From Prevotella sp. (GTDB lineage: Bacteria; Bacteroidota; Bacteroidia; Bacteroidales; Bacteroidaceae): a DNA stretch of 64,000 nucleotides. Shown one piece after another: positions 7,280-16,371 of this stretch. A model generated the notes under the pieces. That model searched no databases. It was given only the letters and a program-made list of their open reading frames with translations, and was not told the DNA's origin. How positions within the stretch are numbered: the first letter of the stretch is position 1; the number at the start of each line of letters is the position of its first letter. Where the stretch lies: assembly GCA_017400455.1 (NCBI GenBank), contig JAFPTC010000103.1, positions 1 to 64,000 of the forward strand. Direction: 5' to 3'. The translations under genes and the position numbers were made by a program.

Positions 7280-9958
7280 ATGTTGACTGCAAAAGAAATC
7301 CGCGACTCGTACAAGAAGTTTTTCGAGTCGAAAGGTCATGCCATCGTGCCATCGGCTCCGATGGTCATTAAGGACGACCCGACGCTGATGTTCACCAACG
7401 CCGGAATGAACCAGTGGAAGGACATTATCCTGGGCACACGCGACCCAGAGCCACGCCGCAGGGCCGACACACAGAAGTGCCTGCGCGTCAGTGGTAAGCA
7501 CAACGACTTGGAAGAGGTGGGCCACGACACTTACCACCACACCATGTTCGAGATGCTTGGCAACTGGAGCTTTGGCGACTACTTCAAGGAGGGTGCCATC
7601 GACATGGCATGGGAATATCTGGTAGACGTGCTGAAGCTGAACCCCGAAGACCTCTACGTGACAGTGTTCGAGGGTTCTCCCGAAGAAAACATCCCCCGCG
7701 ACGACGAGGCCGCACGCTATTGGGCCAAGCACGTGCCCGAAGACCACATCATCAACGGCAATAAGCACGACAACTTCTGGGAGATGGGCGACACGGGCCC
7801 CTGCGGACCCTGCTCAGAGATCCACGTCGACAGCCGCACGCCCGAACAGCGCGCCGCCAGCGGCATCAGCGGACGCGACCTTGTGAACAAAGACGATCCG
7901 CAGGTCATAGAAATATGGAACCTCGTGTTCATGCAATTCAATCGCAAGGCTGACGGCTCGCTCGAAAAGCTTTCGATGAATGTCATTGACACCGGCATGG
8001 GATTCGAGCGCCTGGTGCGCATGCTCCAGGGCAAGCACTCCAACTACGACACCGACGTGTTCCAACCCGTCATCAAGGCCGAGCAGCAAATCACGGGCTT
8101 GAAATATGTCACTTTTGAGGAGGAGCAGGAAGCCCCCATCTCGAAAGAACAGGACGACATTAACGTGGCCATGCGCGTCTGCGCCGACCATCTGCGCGCC
8201 GTCAGCTTCAGTATAGCCGACGGCCAGCTGCCATCGAACGCCAAGGCCGGCTACGTCATTCGCCGCATCCTGCGCCGCGCCGTGCGCTATGCCTACACCT
8301 TCCTGGGACAGAAAGAGGCCTTCCTCTACAAGCTACTGCCCACGCTGGTGGAGGAAATGGGCGACGCCTTCCCCGAACTGCGCGCCCAGCAGCAGCTCAT
8401 CGGCCGCGTGATGAAGGAGGAGGAAGACGCCTTCTTGCGCACTCTCGACAAGGGAATCTCACTACTCGACAAGGCCATGGAGCAACTCCGCGCCGAGCAG
8501 AAGACCGAGCTGGACGGCGTTCAGGCTTTCCGTCTGTTCGACACCTACGGTTTCCCCCTCGACCTGACGGAGCTCATCTGCCGCGAGAACGGCTTCACCG
8601 TGAACGAAGAGCAGTTCCAGGTGGAAATGCAGAAGCAGAAAGATCGTGCACGCAACGCCGCCCAGGTGGAAAACAGCGACTGGGTGAGTGTTTGCGGCGA
8701 CAGCGCCACTGCTGCCGAGCAGCAGTTCGTGGGCTACGACTACACCGAGTACACCTGTCATATAATAAGGTATAGAAAAGTCACCCAGAAAAAGAACGAG
8801 TTCTACGAGCTGGTGCTCGACTATACGCCGTTCTATGGCGAGATGGGCGGTCAGGTGGGCGACCAGGGCGTACTGGTCAGCGAGAACGAGACCGTGGAAG
8901 TGATAGACTCTAAGCGCGAGAACAACCAGACGGTGCACATCGTGCGCCAGCTGCCCAAGGATCCCACGGCCGAGTTCATGGCCTGCGTGGACATCGACAA
9001 GCGCGACGCATCGGCCGCCAACCACACCGCTACCCACCTGCTGGACTACGCCCTGAAGCATGTTTTGGGCGACCACGTGGAGCAGAAAGGCTCGTTTGTC
9101 AGCCCCGACACGCTGCGCTTCGACTTCAGCCACTTCGAGAAAGTCAGCGACGAGCAACTGCGCCAGGTGGAGCGACTGGTGAACGACATGATACGCCAGG
9201 ACCTGCCCCGCGACGAGCACCGCGACATGCCCATGGACGAGGCAAAGAAGCTGGGCGCCATTGCCCTGTTCGGCGAGAAATACGGCGACCGCGTGCGCGT
9301 CATGCGCTTCGGCCCCTCGTGCGAGCTGTGCGGCGGCATTCACGCCACCTCTACCGGCCGCATCGGTTTCTTCAAGATTATCAGCGAGAGCAGCGTTGCC
9401 GCCGGCATACGCCGCATCGAGGCCAAGACGGGCCGCGAGTGCGAGGAACTGCTCTACAACATTGAGGACACGCTGAAGGCCGTAAAGAGTTTCTTCAACA
9501 ACGCCAAGGACCTGCAGGGCGTCATCCAGAAATACATCGAAGAGCACGACCACATGAAGAAGGAGATTGAGCAGTTCCAGGCTCAGGCCGTGGAGCGCAG
9601 CGCCCAGCAGCTCATTGAGAAGTGCCGCGAGGTGAACGGTGTGAAGGTGGTAAGCGCAGTGCTGCCTCTTACGCCTGCCGCCGCCAAGGACCTGGCCTTC
9701 AAGATTCGTGCCAGCGTGAGCGGCTCGCTGCTCTGCGTGCTCGGAACGGTCAATCAGGACAAGCCCCAGCTGACCATTATGATGAGCGACGACCTGGTGA
9801 GCGAACACCAGCTCAATGCCGGACAGATGGTGCGCGAGGCTGCCAAGCTCATCCAAGGCGGTGGCGGCGGACAGCCCCACTTCGCCCAGGCCGGAGGCAA
9901 GAGCGCCGACGGACTGAGTGCCGCCGTTGACAAAGTCATCCAGCTGGCCAACCTATAG
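7280..9958 (+). CDS. alaS: Alanyl-tRNA synthetase
   Basis: An 892-residue class II synthetase, full family length. The N-terminal aminoacylation domain is clear ([11 protein letters not shown]..., [21 protein letters not shown]). The editing domain carries the zinc ligands NHTATHLL (HxxxH) and [13 protein letters not shown] (C...C...H). The C-terminal C-Ala domain ends with [15 protein letters not shown]. It charges tRNA-Ala and deacylates Ser/Gly mischarged tRNA. It has its own promoter and is followed by a strong bidirectional terminator, so it is monocistronic. Confidence 0.98.
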   Translation: MLTAKEIRDSYKKFFESKGHAIVPSAPMVIKDDPTLMFTNAGMNQWKDIILGTRDPEPRRRADTQKCLRVSGKHNDLEEVGHDTYHHTMFEMLGNWSFGDYFKEGAIDMAWEYLVDVLKLNPEDLYVTVFEGSPEENIPRDDEAARYWAKHVPEDHIINGNKHDNFWEMGDTGPCGPCSEIHVDSRTPEQRAASGISGRDLVNKDDPQVIEIWNLVFMQFNRKADGSLEKLSMNVIDTGMGFERLVRMLQGKHSNYDTDVFQPVIKAEQQITGLKYVTFEEEQEAPISKEQDDINVAMRVCADHLRAVSFSIADGQLPSNAKAGYVIRRILRRAVRYAYTFLGQKEAFLYKLLPTLVEEMGDAFPELRAQQQLIGRVMKEEEDAFLRTLDKGISLLDKAMEQLRAEQKTELDGVQAFRLFDTYGFPLDLTELICRENGFTVNEEQFQVEMQKQKDRARNAAQVENSDWVSVCGDSATAAEQQFVGYDYTEYTCHIIRYRKVTQKKNEFYELVLDYTPFYGEMGGQVGDQGVLVSENETVEVIDSKRENNQTVHIVRQLPKDPTAEFMACVDIDKRDASAANHTATHLLDYALKHVLGDHVEQKGSFVSPDTLRFDFSHFEKVSDEQLRQVERLVNDMIRQDLPRDEHRDMPMDEAKKLGAIALFGEKYGDRVRVMRFGPSCELCGGIHATSTGRIGFFKIISESSVAAGIRRIEAKTGRECEELLYNIEDTLKAVKSFFNNAKDLQGVIQKYIEEHDHMKKEIEQFQAQAVERSAQQLIEKCREVNGVKVVSAVLPLTPAAAKDLAFKIRASVSGSLLCVLGTVNQDKPQLTIMMSDDLVSEHQLNAGQMVREAAKLIQGGGGGQPHFAQAGGKSADGLSAAVDKVIQLANL

Positions 9959-10001
9959 TCGTGCAAGGGCACGCCACCGAGGGCGGTGCGCCATGAATAG
10001 C

Positions 10002-10070
10002 AACAACGAAAAAAACGGATTCCACGGAAAAGATATTTGATAAACCGTGGAATCCGTTTTTTTCGTTGTT
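10002..10070. terminator. Bidirectional terminator between alaS and ridA
   Basis: Perfect 26-bp inverted repeat (arms 10002-10027 and 10045-10070) around a 17-base loop, with A- and T-runs inside the arms. It sits between two convergent genes and can serve both. Confidence 0.9.
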
Positions 10071-10109
10071 TGATGAATCTCAGCCTTTATCCTGCCTTGC
10101 TGGCGAGGC

Positions 10110-10490
10110 TCAGTCCTTGGCTGCCACCACTTCTATTTCGACTAAGGCGCCCTTGGGCAGCGTCTTCACGGCCACTGCGGAACGAGCGGGATAAGGCTCG
10201 GCGAAAAACTCGGCATAGACGCTGTTCATGGCGGCGAAGTCATTCATGTCGGCCAAGAAGACAGTGGTTTTCACCACGTTGCCCATGTCAATCCCGGCCT
10301 CGTTGAGGATGGCCCGCACGTTGGTCAGCGACTGGCGCGTCTGCTCCTTGATGCCCCCCTCAGGGAACGAGCCCGTGGCTGGGTCGATGGGAAGCTGACC
10401 CGAGGTGTAAACAAGATTTCCTACTTCGATGGCCTGGCTATACGGGCCGATGGCAGCAGGTGCTGCCTGCGTGTTGATGACGTGTTTCAT
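10110..10490 (-). CDS. ridA: RidA family enamine/imine deaminase
   Basis: A 126-residue YjgF/YER057c/UK114 (RidA) family protein. Starting at MKHVINTQAAPAAIGPYSQA gives the normal family length; a longer frame to 10550 overlaps the upstream gene and is unlikely. The substrate-binding Arg is present in EPYPARSAVAV, with the family end GALVEIEVVAAK. RidA hydrolyses reactive enamine/imine intermediates released by PLP enzymes. It starts 19 bases after a PLP decarboxylase, which is a sensible partner. Confidence 0.93.
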   Translation of the reverse strand: MKHVINTQAAPAAIGPYSQAIEVGNLVYTSGQLPIDPATGSFPEGGIKEQTRQSLTNVRAILNEAGIDMGNVVKTTVFLADMNDFAAMNSVYAEFFAEPYPARSAVAVKTLPKGALVEIEVVAAKD

Positions 10491-10509
10491 ATTCTGCTGG
10501 TTTGGGTTG

Positions 10510-11700
10510 TTATTCTTTCGTTGGCCGGTCGTTGGCCAATGCAGCGACAAAGGCGTCGATGTTTTCCTCGGTGAAATGCTGCATCACCACCACGTGGGCC
10601 AGCTTTCCGCCGAAGCGGGCGTCCTCGTTCTGCGCCAGCTGATACTGGTGGGCCAGCTCAGGCGAGGGGCAGCGCATGAACACCGTGTTGCTATAGTCGT
10701 TCACCCACGCGGGATGGCCAATCCTGTCGAGCTGTTGCTTCAGATAGGCCGTCAGCTCCAAGATGCGGCTGGCCTGGCGGCTCCACTCCTCGGCCCCTAC
10801 CCGCTGCACAATCCACCAGAACTTCAGCGGCTGAATGGGATCGCGTGAGCAGTTGATCATGCGCATGTTCTTGTTCAGATAGGGAATGTTGAAGTTGTCC
10901 TGACGGTCGTACACCTCACGCGTGCAGAGGAAGAGGCCCGACGGCGAGTCGATGCCAAAGAACTTATGGCCGCTGACGGCTATGGACTCGAAGCCCATGT
11001 GCTTGCTGCTCACCAGCTGGCGATGCTCCGTGAAGGGCAGATAGCCACCGAAAAGGGCCGCATCCACATGCCGATAGACGGCGGGCAGCTCGGGATGGCG
11101 GGCCAGCACGCCGTTCAGCGCCGGCATGTCGTCGATGGCGCCCTTGAAGGTAGAGCCCATGGCATAGACCACCAAGGCCGGCCGCGACGTGTCGAGTGCC
11201 GCCTCCAGCTCCTCGGCTATCATGCGCCCCATGTTGTCACTCTTCACCAGCCGCGTCTCCAGGTTCTGCAGGTGAGCCAGGCGCATGTTCGAGTAGTGGG
11301 CCTCGTCGCTCACGTATAGAATGGGCTCCTGCCCCGTCAGATGTTTCAGGTAGTTGGCACCGAAATAGATGCCGTGGTTGTTGCCGTCGGAGCCGCTGTG
11401 GGTGATAAGTCCCCAGAAATTGTCGGGGTCGAAGTCATAGCGCGGAGCGAAATACTCGATGACCTCGCGCTCGAACACCTGTGACGACACCTCCCATGGC
11501 GTATCGGTAAACGGGTCGCCCGCGTTGTTCAGGTTCATCAGGTTGATGCCGTTGGCATAGTACCACTCATAGAACTCGCGCAGCGGCGACACCTCGTTGA
11601 AGGGGTAGCCGAAATATTTGGGCAGTGTCTGCTGCCAAATCTCCACCCATTTGTCCAATTTCTCAAAGCCGGAACTTTTTGCAATCGTGTTATTATTCAT
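10510..11700 (-). CDS. hdc: Group II PLP decarboxylase, histidine decarboxylase-like
   Basis: A 396-residue PLP enzyme of group II decarboxylases. The internal aldimine lysine is K246 (SIAVSGHKFFG), the pyridine-nitrogen Asp is D213 (HVDAALFGGYLPF) and the ring-stacking His is H135 (DEAHYSN). Motifs GAIDD, HVDAAL, VSGHK and SNTVFMRCPSPE match pyridoxal-type bacterial histidine decarboxylases, so histamine formation is the best guess; another amino acid substrate is possible. Start MNNNTIAKSS at 11700 is preferred to an in-frame upstream Met that lies inside the linker. It is the middle gene of symporter-decarboxylase-ridA, 50 bases after the symporter. Confidence 0.82.
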   Translation of the reverse strand: MNNNTIAKSSGFEKLDKWVEIWQQTLPKYFGYPFNEVSPLREFYEWYYANGINLMNLNNAGDPFTDTPWEVSSQVFEREVIEYFAPRYDFDPDNFWGLITHSGSDGNNHGIYFGANYLKHLTGQEPILYVSDEAHYSNMRLAHLQNLETRLVKSDNMGRMIAEELEAALDTSRPALVVYAMGSTFKGAIDDMPALNGVLARHPELPAVYRHVDAALFGGYLPFTEHRQLVSSKHMGFESIAVSGHKFFGIDSPSGLFLCTREVYDRQDNFNIPYLNKNMRMINCSRDPIQPLKFWWIVQRVGAEEWSRQASRILELTAYLKQQLDRIGHPAWVNDYSNTVFMRCPSPELAHQYQLAQNEDARFGGKLAHVVVMQHFTEENIDAFVAALANDRPTKE

Positions 11701-11750
11701 TATTATATATGTTATGTCTGACAGAAGAGGGGGACTGCCCCTGCCCCAGC

Positions 11751-13148
11751 CTACTCCCAGCACTCCAGCCTGTCGGCCAGTTCGGGCAGCTGGCTGCGGT
11801 GGAACGTGGGCTCCTTGATGCCGCTACGCCGCTGGCGCTGATAGTCGTCGAACAGGCGGAACACATATTTGCCCAGCAGCACGATGGCCACCAGGTTGCA
11901 GGCCGTGAGCAGCGCCATGCACAGGTCGATGATGCTCCACACGGTGTCGAGCGACACATAGGCGCCAAACATCACCATCACACCGCCCGAGAAGATGCGA
12001 AACAGCGTCACGGCCCTGGGGTCCTTGGTCATGAAGCGCACGTTGGCCTCGCCGTAATAGTAGTTGCCGATGATGCTGGAGAAGGCGAAGAGGAAGATAG
12101 CCACCGCCACGAACGTCCTTCCCCAGGTGCCGACCTCGCTTTCCAGGGCCGCCTGGGTGAGCACGATGCCGTTCAGGTCGCTATGCTCGTAGATGCCGCT
12201 GATGAGGATGATGAAGGCGGTGCACGAGCAGACCAGCAGCGTATCGGTGAAGACGCCCAGCGACTGGATGAGGCCCTGCTTCACCGGATGCGACACGCCC
12301 GCCGTGGCAGCGGCATTGGGCGCGCTGCCCTCGCCGGCCTCGTTCGAGAACAGGCCGCGCTTCACGCCGTTCATGATGGCTGCGCCCACCATGCCGCCCA
12401 CGGCCTGGTTCAGGCCAAAGGCGCTCTCGACGATGACGCGCAGCACGTGGGGCACCTTCTCGATGTTCATCACCACTACCACCACGGCCAGCACGAAATA
12501 GCCCACGGCCATCAGGGGCACCAGCACCGAGCTGACGCGGGCAATGCGCTGGATGCCGCCGAAGACGATGACCAGCGCCATCACCATCAGCGCCACGCCC
12601 ACCAGGGTGTGGTCCCATCCGAAGGCGCCCTCCATGGCATGGCAGATGGTGTTCGACTGAACGGAGTTGTTGGCCAGGCCAAACGTCACGGTGATGAGCA
12701 CGGCAAAGAGCACCGCCATCCAGCGGCGCTTCAGCCCTTGCTCGATGTAATAGGCCGGTCCGCCGATGAACGAGTCGGCATGGTGGCGCTTGAACAGCTG
12801 ACCCAACGTGGACTCGACGAAGGCCGTGGCCGAACCGAAGAGGGCCATCACCCACATCCAGAACACGGCGCCCGGACCGCCCACGGCAATGGCCGTGGCC
12901 ACGCCGGCCAGGTTGCCCGTGCCCACGCGTGAGGCCAGCGAAACGGTAAATGCCTGGAACGACGATATGTGTTTCTCGCTGCCCGTGGGGCGCACCGAGG
13001 AGTCGCCAAGCAGCCGCAGCATCTCGCCCACCATGCGGAACTGCACGAACCGCAAGCGCAGCGTGAACCACAGACCACAGCCCACCAGCGCGGCTATGAG
13101 CACATAGCCCCACACGACGTCGTTCACCTGATTGATCAAGTCTATCAT
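11751..13148 (-). CDS. AgcS family sodium:amino acid symporter
   Basis: A 465-residue multi-span membrane protein of the alanine/glycine:cation symporter family. Signature segments include FQAFTVSLASRVGTGNLAGVA near the N-terminus, GGPGAVFWMWV, FIGGPAYYIEQGL and NGVKRGLFSNEAGEGSAPNAAA. The start MIDLINQV at 13148 lies about 12 bases after the expected transcription start; the frame upstream to 13199 runs through the promoter. Linked to a histidine decarboxylase-like gene, it may import the decarboxylase substrate rather than alanine; that is inference. Confidence 0.9.
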   Translation of the reverse strand: MIDLINQVNDVVWGYVLIAALVGCGLWFTLRLRFVQFRMVGEMLRLLGDSSVRPTGSEKHISSFQAFTVSLASRVGTGNLAGVATAIAVGGPGAVFWMWVMALFGSATAFVESTLGQLFKRHHADSFIGGPAYYIEQGLKRRWMAVLFAVLITVTFGLANNSVQSNTICHAMEGAFGWDHTLVGVALMVMALVIVFGGIQRIARVSSVLVPLMAVGYFVLAVVVVVMNIEKVPHVLRVIVESAFGLNQAVGGMVGAAIMNGVKRGLFSNEAGEGSAPNAAATAGVSHPVKQGLIQSLGVFTDTLLVCSCTAFIILISGIYEHSDLNGIVLTQAALESEVGTWGRTFVAVAIFLFAFSSIIGNYYYGEANVRFMTKDPRAVTLFRIFSGGVMVMFGAYVSLDTVWSIIDLCMALLTACNLVAIVLLGKYVFRLFDDYQRQRRSGIKEPTFHRSQLPELADRLECWE

Positions 13149-13165
13149 ATTTTTTTTAACGATTT

Positions 13166-13174
13166 GCAAAGTTA
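13166..13174 (-). promoter_or_regulatory. -7 box of the symporter-decarboxylase-ridA operon
   Basis: Minus-strand TAACTTTGC 18 bases before the symporter ATG. No clear -33 TTG is seen at the right distance. Confidence 0.55.
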
Positions 13175-13253
13175 ACGAAAGTTCAGCCATCTTGCGCACA
13201 CCCCTCCGTTTTTTTATGGATAATTAAGAGAAAGACGGCCCGCGCCGCGCCAA

Positions 13254-13343
13254 GAAAAAATCTCACGTGAGATTTTTTTCTGGGAAGGCCTCCCGTGAAA
13301 AAATCTCACGTGAGAAATTTTTCTGGGAAGGCCTCCCAGAAAA
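13254..13343. repeat. 43-bp palindromic repeat, array 2 (two units)
   Basis: Cores CTCACGTGAG at 13262 and 13305 (43 apart), linked by GGGAAGGCCTCCC with a further linker copy after the second core. It lies upstream of the AgcS operon and downstream of the small ORF at 13423. Confidence 0.9.
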
Positions 13344-13422
13344 CGCCCGCATGGGGATATGTTTTTCGCGCCATGTCCGTTTGCCACGAAACAGATCTAC
13401 GGGATGCCGACGGGTTCTGTTA

Positions 13423-13539
13423 TCACTTGATCCGACTGACCACAGGATTATCCTCGTTGCTATTGCAACAGCTGATGACACATGCGCCGCAGATAATTAC
13501 GAGGTTGGCGGCTAACATCCAAAGCCTTCTTTGTTTCAT
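13423..13539 (-). CDS. Small lipoprotein-like ORF, coupled to the phytase-type gene
   Basis: Thirty-eight codons beginning MKQRRLWMLAANLVIIC with a lipobox-like VISC followed by CNSNEDNPVV. The ATG overlaps the stop codon of the upstream histidine phosphatase gene (ATGA), the arrangement of translational coupling. It resembles the N-terminus of longer Bacteroidales lipoproteins, so it may be a real small lipoprotein or the stump of a truncated gene: after the double stop the sequence runs straight toward array 2. No function can be assigned. Confidence 0.45.
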   Translation of the reverse strand: MKQRRLWMLAANLVIICGACVISCCNSNEDNPVVSRIK

Positions 13540-14948
13540 TGAATGTCCCTTTTCCTTAATATTTTCTGTTGATCTTGTATGATGATGCCGTGCGAGGCAG
13601 AGGTGGCAGGGGTTCCATTGAGGGTGTAAGCACGGCCAGTGGCGACTGAGACGGCAGTGGCGGCTCTGACGGTGGTCGGCACGTCCTCGATGGATTCATA
13701 CTCCGTCATAGCTTCGGCCATGCGGGCATCAATGTCGCTGAGCCTGTAGAGACCGTCGGCATTGGGTGTTAGCCCCTCGACGATGACAGGCAGCACCATC
13801 GGCGGCACCTCAGCAGAGAGCAGCGTGCGGTTCTGTAACTGCGACAGCGACTGGTACACGAGGTTGATGGCCACATAGAAGTCGGTGCCGTCAGTCCATT
13901 TCTCGAAGACGAGTTTTGAACCGATAGGTGTGTGCAGTTCCACAGCCTGTTCCGTCTCTGGAAATATCAGGCCGAGGGCGGCACCGATGCTGGCCAGGTT
14001 GGAGTCATGGCCGCAGAGGAACATGAACTTGCGGTCGGTTCGATGCAACTCCTCGCGTATGCGACTCACTAACGGGTAGGCCAGATTGACGGCGGCAGCA
14101 TGGGTGGTGAAGAGCAGTCCATCATAGACCGCCTTCACGGCACCGATGGCACGCCACTGTTCCGTGGTCAGTTCGTGGCCGAAGGGAGCCATGCTCTCAC
14201 TCTCATAGCACTGCAGCACCAGGGCATCGGCCACGCTGTTGATGAGTGTGTAGCCACCCGTCATCTTGGGCTCGTCACCCTTCTCAATCTTAAAGGCGGT
14301 GTCGTCGAACCAGAAGTGAAGCGTGTCGTTTTGTGCAGCGGGCGACAGCCTCATGTCGAGAATCTGCTCCATGAGAGTGATTGTGGGCTGCTGGGCTTTC
14401 ATCCAAGCCTGCGGGCCACCGTTGATGGCCTGTATTTCGGCGAGCACCTGCTGGCGGTAGGTGTCGTTCATTTTGGTGAACTGCGGGGTGAAGACGGGGT
14501 CCATCTTGTCTTCGGCGTACTTGTGGGTTATCTCCACGTTAGCAAAGGGCAGGAATCCGGCCGAAAAATACTTAGCAGTGGCGAAGGTGCGCTGCCGCGA
14601 GTTGGCATAGAAGAGCACCTCGTCGCCCTCGGGGCGGTAGTTGTCGGGCAGCAGGCCTTCGCCGACCACCCATTTGCGGAAGAACTGGCCCATCTCGGTC
14701 TCAAGCACGCCGCCGCGCAGTGACAACTGGCTGCCGGGCGACGACCACGCAAACCACTGGTGGGGAGTAACGCGCTGATAGGCGGCACCTGACGACAGCG
14801 GCGACCGTATGTTGTGGCGGCTCATCACCACCACTTCCTTCAGTTCATACTTGGCGCGGAATTCGTCTGAGCGCAGTGTCTGAGCCGTCGCGCCTTGAAG
14901 GCCGCAAAAGAGGATGGCGGCGAGGAGCCATAACTTGGATTTCTTCAT
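13536..14948 (-). CDS. Histidine acid phosphatase (phytase / glucose-1-phosphatase type)
   Basis: A 470-residue secreted branch-2 histidine phosphatase. Signal peptide MKKSKLWLLAAILFCGLQGATAQ. The phospho-acceptor motif is RHNIRSP (44-50; the family consensus RHGxRxP, here with Asn in place of Gly) and the proton donor is H314-D315 (CGHDSNLAS). It likely hydrolyses phosphomonoesters in the periplasm, such as phytate or sugar phosphates. The C-terminus LNGTPATSASHGIIIQDQQK resembles the tail of the neighbouring PAP2 phosphatase. It lies 18 bases after that gene, in one operon. Confidence 0.87.
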   Translation of the reverse strand: MKKSKLWLLAAILFCGLQGATAQTLRSDEFRAKYELKEVVVMSRHNIRSPLSSGAAYQRVTPHQWFAWSSPGSQLSLRGGVLETEMGQFFRKWVVGEGLLPDNYRPEGDEVLFYANSRQRTFATAKYFSAGFLPFANVEITHKYAEDKMDPVFTPQFTKMNDTYRQQVLAEIQAINGGPQAWMKAQQPTITLMEQILDMRLSPAAQNDTLHFWFDDTAFKIEKGDEPKMTGGYTLINSVADALVLQCYESESMAPFGHELTTEQWRAIGAVKAVYDGLLFTTHAAAVNLAYPLVSRIREELHRTDRKFMFLCGHDSNLASIGAALGLIFPETEQAVELHTPIGSKLVFEKWTDGTDFYVAINLVYQSLSQLQNRTLLSAEVPPMVLPVIVEGLTPNADGLYRLSDIDARMAEAMTEYESIEDVPTTVRAATAVSVATGRAYTLNGTPATSASHGIIIQDQQKILRKRDIQ

Positions 14949-14966
14949 TTTTGTTGCTGTTATTGT

Positions 14967-15866
14967 TTACTTTCTGACAGCCTTTACTCCGTCATCGATG
15001 ATGATGCCGCGCATCTGCTCCGTGGCAGGTGTGCCGTCGATGCGGTAAATACGCGCCGTGGCCTCACGGGGCTGTGCAGTGGGGGCTGCAGCGCTCGTGG
15101 TGTCTGTCGTCTTCTCGGCATACTCCTGACGGGCCAGCTTCATCATGGCCTGGAAGTCGTCGTTGTCCTGCAAGACGCTGAACAGCAGACTGGCGGCCAT
15201 GCGGCTATTGTCGACGTCGGTCTGCCAGTGGGCACCGACGATAACACGGCTCTGTCCGTAGTCCATGCCGCGCTTGTAGATTTCAGCGGCCCGCTCGGGG
15301 GCAATCTGAATCATGAGCAACGTGATGGTCCATCCGCGCAGACAGTGGCCCGAGGGGTAACTGCCCTCGTTGTAGAGTTCCTCGTCCTCGCCCGATGCCG
15401 TCTGCTCGCCGTAGTAGCGGAAGGGGCGGATGCGGAAGTATTGTGCCTTCACGTCTCGGCGCGTGGGGTCGGTGGTGCGCAGGCTCTTGTTGAGCAGGGC
15501 GTAGATGGCGGGCGTGCCCTCCTTGGTCACTTCCAGCCCGAAGGCATCCTTCCAACAGGCATACACCTTCTCCAAATCGTCCCACTCAGCATCGGCGATG
15601 GCCACGCGGAGACGCTCCTCGTCCATGCGCTGCTGCTTGCCCCAGAGGTAGCGCAGCATGTCGTAGGAGAATTCGGGGCTCTCGAAGGCCGGGTGGGCCG
15701 GTATGCAGTCGTAGAGCCGGGGCATGTCACTCAGGTTGATGAACGGCGTGGTGCCGTAGGTCTCGTTGTCATCGTCATACTTGTCGTAGTCGCCCTGGGC
15801 GTAGGCTACGGTCATGGTGCAGACGAATGCTGCAAGCGCCAGACAGCGCAGAATCTTGTTTGTCAT
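14967..15866 (-). CDS. phoN: Class A non-specific acid phosphatase (PAP2 superfamily)
   Basis: A 299-residue secreted enzyme with signal peptide ending TVAYAQ. The three-part PAP2/class A signature is complete: K140...R147-P148 (KAQYFRIRP), PSGH at 171-174 (SYPSGHCLRGW) and S206-R207...H213...D217 (SRVIVGAHWQTD). Class A enzymes dephosphorylate many organic phosphates in the periplasm. After a Thr/Ala linker the protein ends RIDGTPATEQMRGIIIDDG, a tail paralogous to that of the next gene. Together the pair forms a phosphate-scavenging operon. Confidence 0.93.
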   Translation of the reverse strand: MTNKILRCLALAAFVCTMTVAYAQGDYDKYDDDNETYGTTPFINLSDMPRLYDCIPAHPAFESPEFSYDMLRYLWGKQQRMDEERLRVAIADAEWDDLEKVYACWKDAFGLEVTKEGTPAIYALLNKSLRTTDPTRRDVKAQYFRIRPFRYYGEQTASGEDEELYNEGSYPSGHCLRGWTITLLMIQIAPERAAEIYKRGMDYGQSRVIVGAHWQTDVDNSRMAASLLFSVLQDNDDFQAMMKLARQEYAEKTTDTTSAAAPTAQPREATARIYRIDGTPATEQMRGIIIDDGVKAVRK

Positions 15867-15908
15867 TGTCTTTAGAACTTATGAGTTTAGCGAATAAATT
15901 GTAAATTG

Positions 15909-16112
15909 TCAAATCGTAAATAAAAGCTTAGCAGTCCTCATCGTCGTTGAGCGAGATGGCATTGTTGTCCTTTGAATCATGGGGTCAGGGTCATGATTCG
16001 CCGCCCCATCGGCAGAGTCACTCAACCTGTCCCCGTGATTCTTCGTGCATCCTGCGATGGACAGCACGATGGTTATACCTATTATTATATATGTATAGAG
16101 TCTCTTTGCCAT
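15909..16112 (-). CDS. Small lipoprotein, possibly frameshifted
   Basis: MAKRLYTYIIIGITIVLSIAGC shows a lipoprotein signal with lipobox LSIAGC, followed by a polar stretch (TKNHGDRLSDSADGAANHD). In the sequence as given the frame ends in a basic tail. One more C in the CCCC run at 15979-15982 would instead give a tail HDSKDNNAISLNDDEDC and a stop at 15932-15930, a more natural acidic end. So this may carry a one-base deletion or sequencing error. The -7 box at 16121-16129 is only about 9 bases from the ATG, which implies an almost leaderless mRNA. It precedes phoN by 42 bases. Confidence 0.5.
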   Translation of the reverse strand: MAKRLYTYIIIGITIVLSIAGCTKNHGDRLSDSADGAANHDPDPMIQRTTMPSRSTTMRTAKLLFTI

Positions 16113-16120
16113 AATCGGGT

Positions 16121-16129
16121 GCAAAGATA
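16121..16129 (-). promoter_or_regulatory. -7 box of the acid phosphatase operon
   Basis: Minus-strand TATCTTTGC, 8 bases from the small lipoprotein ATG. The -33 region has TTG only at non-ideal distances. Confidence 0.5.
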
Positions 16130-16282
16130 CTCAATTTTCGTCGAACAATCGAACAATTCGTTCTTTTTAACCCGATTGTAGCGTCATTTTGTCTCTTATG
16201 CAGTGTCTCAAAACTCTTTCGACATCAGATTCACGATAAAGTATTATTGGTATGAGTATCGCCTTCTCGGTTTATTTTCTCG

Positions 16283-16320
16283 GAAGTGCAAAAGAAAAGC
16301 GCGCTTTTCTTTTGCACTTC
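16283..16320. promoter_or_regulatory. Perfect 38-bp palindrome at the cupin promoter
   Basis: The half-site GAAGTGCAAAAGAAAAGCG is followed by its exact reverse complement with no loop. The right end contains the TTTG -33 box (16311-16314) of the cupin promoter, so a dimeric protein bound here would block or alter that promoter. It could alternatively form a hairpin for transcripts entering from the left. Confidence 0.7.
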
Positions 16321-16342
16321 TCTCGTTTTTTCGTACCTTTGC
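16312..16342 (+). promoter_or_regulatory. Promoter of the cupin gene
   Basis: TTG (16312-16314) and TACCTTTGC (16334-16342) with a 19-base spacer; ATG follows at 16372. Confidence 0.68.
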
Positions 16343-16371
16343 CACAAAATTATCACAAAAGCCAAGAAAAA

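Noticed and set aside
13267..13515. Open frames through the arrays with translations such as SHVRFF or KISREKFF recurring at several sites.
   Set aside because: They are translations of the 43-bp repeat itself; frames change between units and no start or conservation supports a protein.
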